Assembly: GCA_020632595.1 (NCBI GenBank)
Contig: JACKFF010000002.1
Location: 248,001 to 312,000, forward strand
DNA length: 64,000 bases
Reading direction: 5' to 3'
Origin: Nitrospiraceae bacterium
GTDB lineage: Bacteria; Nitrospirota; Nitrospiria; Nitrospirales; UBA8639
Shown here: positions 61,151-64,000 of the stretch, in pieces
Numbering within the stretch: position 1 is the first letter of the stretch
Layout: every line of letters begins with the position of its first letter
Notes under the pieces: model-generated
What the model was told of the DNA's origin: nothing
Database searches by the model: none
What the model saw: the letters and a program-made list of their open reading frames with translations, nothing else
Translations under genes and position numbers: made by a program

Positions 61151-61882
61151 ATGGCCACTTCAGAAAGAAAAAAAAGAGAGTATGCACAGCGGGAAACGCT
61201 GATTATCGATACCGCCAGACATCTGTTGTTGAAGGTTGGCTATATTGATCTCAACATGGACCGAATCGCGGAACTTACCGAATATTCAAAGGGAACGATT
61301 TATCAGCATTTTTCTTGTAAAGAAGAAATTTTAGTTGCGATGCTCATCCAATCCGCGAAAAAATGTGGCACGTTTCTCTTGAGGGGTTCCCAGTTTCAGG
61401 GCACTCCCAGGGAACGCGTGGCTGCGATGGCTTTGGGGTATGATTTGTTCATTCGACTGAATCCTGATCATTTTAAATCCAAATTACTACTCCTGAATGC
61501 ATCCATCAGGGGAAAGGCCTCTCCAGCTTTGCAAAAAAACCTGGAAAGGGCCGAGCAGGATAATATCGGAATTGTCTTCGGGGTGTTACGGGACGCCGTT
61601 AAAGAAGGTCACCTTCATCTTCGGCAGGGCGTGACCATCGAGGAGGTCACCTTTGGTTTGTGGACAGGTGCATTTGGGGCCTTTGTGCTCATGTTCTCAG
61701 AAGTGAACCTCTTTGCCCTTGGAATTTCAGATCCGAGAAAGGCGGTATGGGAAAACATCCATGCCTTATTGGATGGGTTCGGCTGGCATCCGTTTTTTCA
61801 CGAGCTGGATTGGGAGGAAATCAGGAACCGCATTCTGAAAGAAATTTTTCCACAAGAGTGTCATCAAGCCGCCATCGTCTAG
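61151..61882 (+). CDS. TetR/AcrR-family regulator
   Basis: A 243-residue protein. The N-terminal TetR helix-turn-helix is QRETLIIDTARHLLLKVGYIDLNMDRIAELTEYSKGTIYQHFSCKEEILVAM (residues 14-65). The C-terminal ligand domain is of the usual size. No strong ribosome binding site precedes the ATG. It should repress genes with ATTGAC/GTCAAT-type sites, found before its own gene and before the gene at 62045. The ligand is unknown. Confidence 0.88.
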   Translation: MATSERKKREYAQRETLIIDTARHLLLKVGYIDLNMDRIAELTEYSKGTIYQHFSCKEEILVAMLIQSAKKCGTFLLRGSQFQGTPRERVAAMALGYDLFIRLNPDHFKSKLLLLNASIRGKASPALQKNLERAEQDNIGIVFGVLRDAVKEGHLHLRQGVTIEEVTFGLWTGAFGAFVLMFSEVNLFALGISDPRKAVWENIHALLDGFGWHPFFHELDWEEIRNRILKEIFPQECHQAAIV

Positions 61883-61913
61883 GGCGGGCTGTTTTTTACA
61901 GAAAAAGTAAAAA

Positions 61914-61930
61914 ATTGACTAATGCTTGAA
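61914..61930. promoter_or_regulatory. Second TetR-type operator before the 62045 gene
   Basis: ATTGACTAATGCTTGAA matches the reverse complement of the upstream operator (ATTGACTAATGGTCAAT) at 13 of 17 positions, and is preceded by GTAAAAA as well. It lies 115 bp before the start codon at 62045. Confidence 0.5.
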
Positions 61931-62044
61931 GAACCTATTTCTTAGACACCGAAGGCCAGGATCTCACATTTTTCCCATGGACAACAGAATGATCCCTTGG
62001 AAGAAAAGATAGAGAAAGGGTAAAATAAAGAAAGGAGTGAGATA

Positions 62045-62521
62045 ATGAATTGTGAAACCATAAAAGATTTTTCAAATACAATCCTTCTAACCCTTTTATT
62101 ATTGTTCTTGTCAGGCATAGGAATCCCTTCGAATGGTGAAGCGATGTTGGTCGCCGGAAAGGTTGCAGGCGGAAAGGAATTCGGTCCCATGCCTGATCTC
62201 AAAGAAAAGAGCACAGCCAGATTGCGCGATTCCCGCAGATGGGAAAAACGATTGTTCGACGTCCCGCTTATTCAGGAAGCTCCTCCAAAATACGACTTTC
62301 AGTGGAAACACGGTCCGAATTTTTCTCTCAAAGATCCAGGGAAGTTACCCGGAATTCAATTAGGGGTCGAAATGCACAGTTTCCAGGCTTTGGAATCGGT
62401 TATCCCCGAAGGAACCCTTCCGAAAGAAATACACGTGAACCGTGACCGGTTGCCGCTCGTGCTTCCTCCCTCTATCAAGGGTCCTGACTATAACGGAGGG
62501 TTTCTCCGGTTTACCTGGTAA
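62045..62521 (+). CDS. Exported protein, probable target of the TetR-type regulator
   Basis: A 158-residue protein with GAAAGGAGTGAGATA before the ATG. The signal segment ILLTLLLLFLSGIGIPSNGEA is followed by about 125 polar residues (WEKRLFDVPLIQEAPPKYDFQWKHGPNF, GIQLGVEMHSFQALESVIPEG, PLVLPPSIKGPDYNGGFLRFTW). No family is known to me. It shares an operator with the upstream TetR-type gene. Its 3' end overlaps the end of the LssY_C gene by 11 bp (convergent). Confidence 0.7.
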   Translation: MNCETIKDFSNTILLTLLLLFLSGIGIPSNGEAMLVAGKVAGGKEFGPMPDLKEKSTARLRDSRRWEKRLFDVPLIQEAPPKYDFQWKHGPNFSLKDPGKLPGIQLGVEMHSFQALESVIPEGTLPKEIHVNRDRLPLVLPPSIKGPDYNGGFLRFTW

Positions 62522-63578
62522 CATTCGAAATTTTTTTGCATGTTCTGGCCTCATCGACCACTGGATCGATTTTATGGGTAACAATCGTCTTGCTGGACAA
62601 TTTGACTCCAATGTCCCGACTAATCTGGCCAACCCACACAGGCATTCCCTGCAAATTTACCGGAGCGCGCCAAAGCCGTAGATGATTGCGTTCATCCACA
62701 GTTTCCCGAGCTTTCTGAAAGGACGCATCCTGTGACCGGCCGAACAGATACAGCGGTGACAACGGCGACGTCCGATACCGGCTGCCGAAAATTGAGGATA
62801 CGGCAGTCCGCCAGGCCGTATCCGCACTAAGGGTTTCGGTCAAATCCCATCCCCGGCGGACAAGGGTCACGACGCCGTGTCGCCCTTCTCCAATAATCAC
62901 CAGATTGAGGGGATCCCCTTCGGATTTCTGGTCGCCGCCCAACACGCAGCAGGGCAAGTTGGTCAGGTAGTCACGTAGCTCCTCGAGATCGAGCGCTTGA
63001 ATTTGGTCCGGCGAATACAACTTGGCTATATCCCGCTTCATGAAATCCGCCTGAAAACCGGGGACGGGAAGGACGAAATCGAAATCATAGATTTTCTCAT
63101 CGCCGAGTAGTTGCACCGCAAACGCCTTGCCCCCCGGATCTAGATTCGTAAACACAAAACCGGTTGTGGTAACGCCGGCCGGAATAAGTAGCGGAATGTG
63201 TTGGTCATAGAAATACCGCATCTTGTCCGTCAAGCCTCTTTCACCAAACCCCCGGCTGAGCCAGGCCGCCTCGGAAGGGGCGAAATAGTCGGGGTCGATA
63301 CTCAACAGCTGAAGGACCAGTTCTTCCTCAGTCTGATTATGGATCTTCAGCCATAGGGGTTGTATATTCGTGTCCGGCAAGGAGCTTCCAAATACCTTCT
63401 CGCTTTCCGATGCACTCAGAACGACGGCAGAGACCCGCACCGGTCCTTCCTCCTGAGTTTCCACCCGTTCAAGAAATGCCTGGGAAAACGAATCCGGCGG
63501 AACATATTTCATGCAGCCAGCGATCAAAAGCAGCATGGATAGCAACCCTGTCCTTCCAATCCATGAGAACCATTGCAT
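62511..63578 (-). CDS. LssY_C-domain lipoprotein
   Basis: 355 residues from 63578 (GGAGGAGTAT upstream). The lipobox is LLIAGCMK. After a domain with FGSSLPDTNIQPLWLKIHNQTEEELVLQL, the C-terminal LssY_C domain follows (LNLVIIGEGRHGVVTLVRRGWDLTETLS, SRYRTSPLSPLYLFGRSQDASFQKARETVDERNHLRLWRAP, VWVGQISRDIGVKL). The function of this domain is unknown; in some proteins it is fused to PAP2/DedA membrane parts. Upstream extension to 63701 is not needed. Confidence 0.85.
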   Translation of the reverse strand: MQWFSWIGRTGLLSMLLLIAGCMKYVPPDSFSQAFLERVETQEEGPVRVSAVVLSASESEKVFGSSLPDTNIQPLWLKIHNQTEEELVLQLLSIDPDYFAPSEAAWLSRGFGERGLTDKMRYFYDQHIPLLIPAGVTTTGFVFTNLDPGGKAFAVQLLGDEKIYDFDFVLPVPGFQADFMKRDIAKLYSPDQIQALDLEELRDYLTNLPCCVLGGDQKSEGDPLNLVIIGEGRHGVVTLVRRGWDLTETLSADTAWRTAVSSIFGSRYRTSPLSPLYLFGRSQDASFQKARETVDERNHLRLWRAPVNLQGMPVWVGQISRDIGVKLSSKTIVTHKIDPVVDEARTCKKISNVTR

Positions 63579-63855
63579 ATACTCCTCCAACCCATGATTG
63601 AGTTTTGCCGGTCCTAGCTTCATGACCCACCAATGTACCATTGGAGTAATTTTCCATTCCAGTAGGAACCAAATCAGTAGAAGGGAATCGCTGCTAAACA
63701 CTGACGAAAAACGCCTTCCGGATCTTTATTCCATTTCGGTAGACAACTATTTACAATGAATTCCTTGTGTTGCCCGAGAAAGGGCAATGGGCACTGTCTT
63801 ATCAAAGAGGTAGCTTTTTCCATTTCCTCCCTTTCTCTCTGAGCAGTCTCCACTT

Positions 63856-64000
63856 ATGATTTTTGGGCACATTCAACCGAAAGATATCGCTGCATGGTCT
63901 GTCATCACGGCTCTCGCATGGCTCCTGGCGATTGGAAGCTACTCTTTTGTTTGGGCTGTCGATGTTATTCAATTGAAAAATGGAGACCAGGTGTCCGGAG
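63856..64000 (+). CDS. DUF481-type protein, N-terminus only (cut by window edge)
   Basis: The frame from the ATG at 63856 stays open to the window end (48 codons). It reads MIFGHIQPKDIAAWSVIT, a signal-like ALAWLLAIGSYSFVWA, then VDVIQLKNGDQVSG. The last part matches ADVILLKNGDRVSG in the DUF481 protein at 58482-59582. It therefore is very probably a second paralogue. No clear ribosome binding site is seen. Confidence 0.65.
   Translation, partial: MIFGHIQPKDIAAWSVITALAWLLAIGSYSFVWAVDVIQLKNGDQVSG

Noticed and set aside
1..64000. CRISPR arrays, tRNA and rRNA genes
   Set aside because: I found no regularly spaced short repeats and no cloverleaf or rRNA-like sequence. The repeated elements are dispersed, 191-215 bp long, and flanked by target duplications.

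Overview
The window looks like chromosomal DNA of a Gram-negative (diderm) bacterium of medium GC content. It is full of outer-membrane beta-barrels, lipoproteins with lipoboxes and periplasmic enzymes with signal peptides. Most starts have strong AAGGAGG-type ribosome binding sites. The gene mix (DUF5132/HMA2-type metal ATPase locus, alginate-export-like porin, LssY_C lipoprotein, many DUF3313/DUF4410/DUF4136 lipoproteins) reminds me of Nitrospirota (Nitrospira). No marker gene here proves that, so it is an inference. I saw no rRNA, tRNA or CRISPR.

Layout. 1-6 kb: a truncated secreted alpha/beta hydrolase, a frameshifted relic of threonine dehydratase, and two outer-membrane barrels. 6-10 kb: small lipoproteins and a DUF5132 protein. 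10-15.6 kb (minus strand): two unlisted tiny membrane proteins (41 and 26 aa) with a terminator, then a metal-transport locus. That locus holds four DUF5132-type proteins, a free-standing HMA2 domain, an accessory membrane protein and a P1B-type ATPase whose CPx motif is replaced by YGTG. 15.7-17.5 kb: an LCIB-type carbonic anhydrase with a Ca2+/H+ exchanger. 18-23.5 kb: tandem CzcC/TolC-like proteins, an orphan ParA with a membrane-tailed partner, and a CorA transporter. 23.6-25.1 kb: an EF-hand protein, a lipoprotein and a TMEM175-type channel.

25.8-44.8 kb is a large island entirely on the minus strand. It contains a periplasmic HAD phosphatase, three arylsulfatases, a membrane-anchored formylglycine-generating enzyme, two DUF3604 proteins, two membrane-anchored parvulin-type foldases, a HupE/UreJ-type membrane protein and a DUF4410 lipoprotein. 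Stop/start overlaps and zero-length gaps show tight operons. The likely theme is a periplasmic ester-hydrolase system (sulfate and phosphate release) that carries its own maturation, folding and perhaps metal supply. It is the best candidate here for an undescribed functional unit.

45-64 kb: lipoproteins, a glycine-zipper pair, a pentameric ligand-gated channel homologue with an odd Ala/Glu/Lys-repeat N-terminus, an MltF-type transglycosylase, DUF481 proteins, a VapBC module with a 20-bp palindromic operator, a TetR regulator with matching operators before itself and before its neighbour, and an LssY_C lipoprotein.

Seven copies of a 191-215 bp non-coding inverted-repeat element (MITE-like) are scattered through the window. 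Five of the six full-length copies are flanked by perfect, different 5-bp direct repeats, so the family has transposed.
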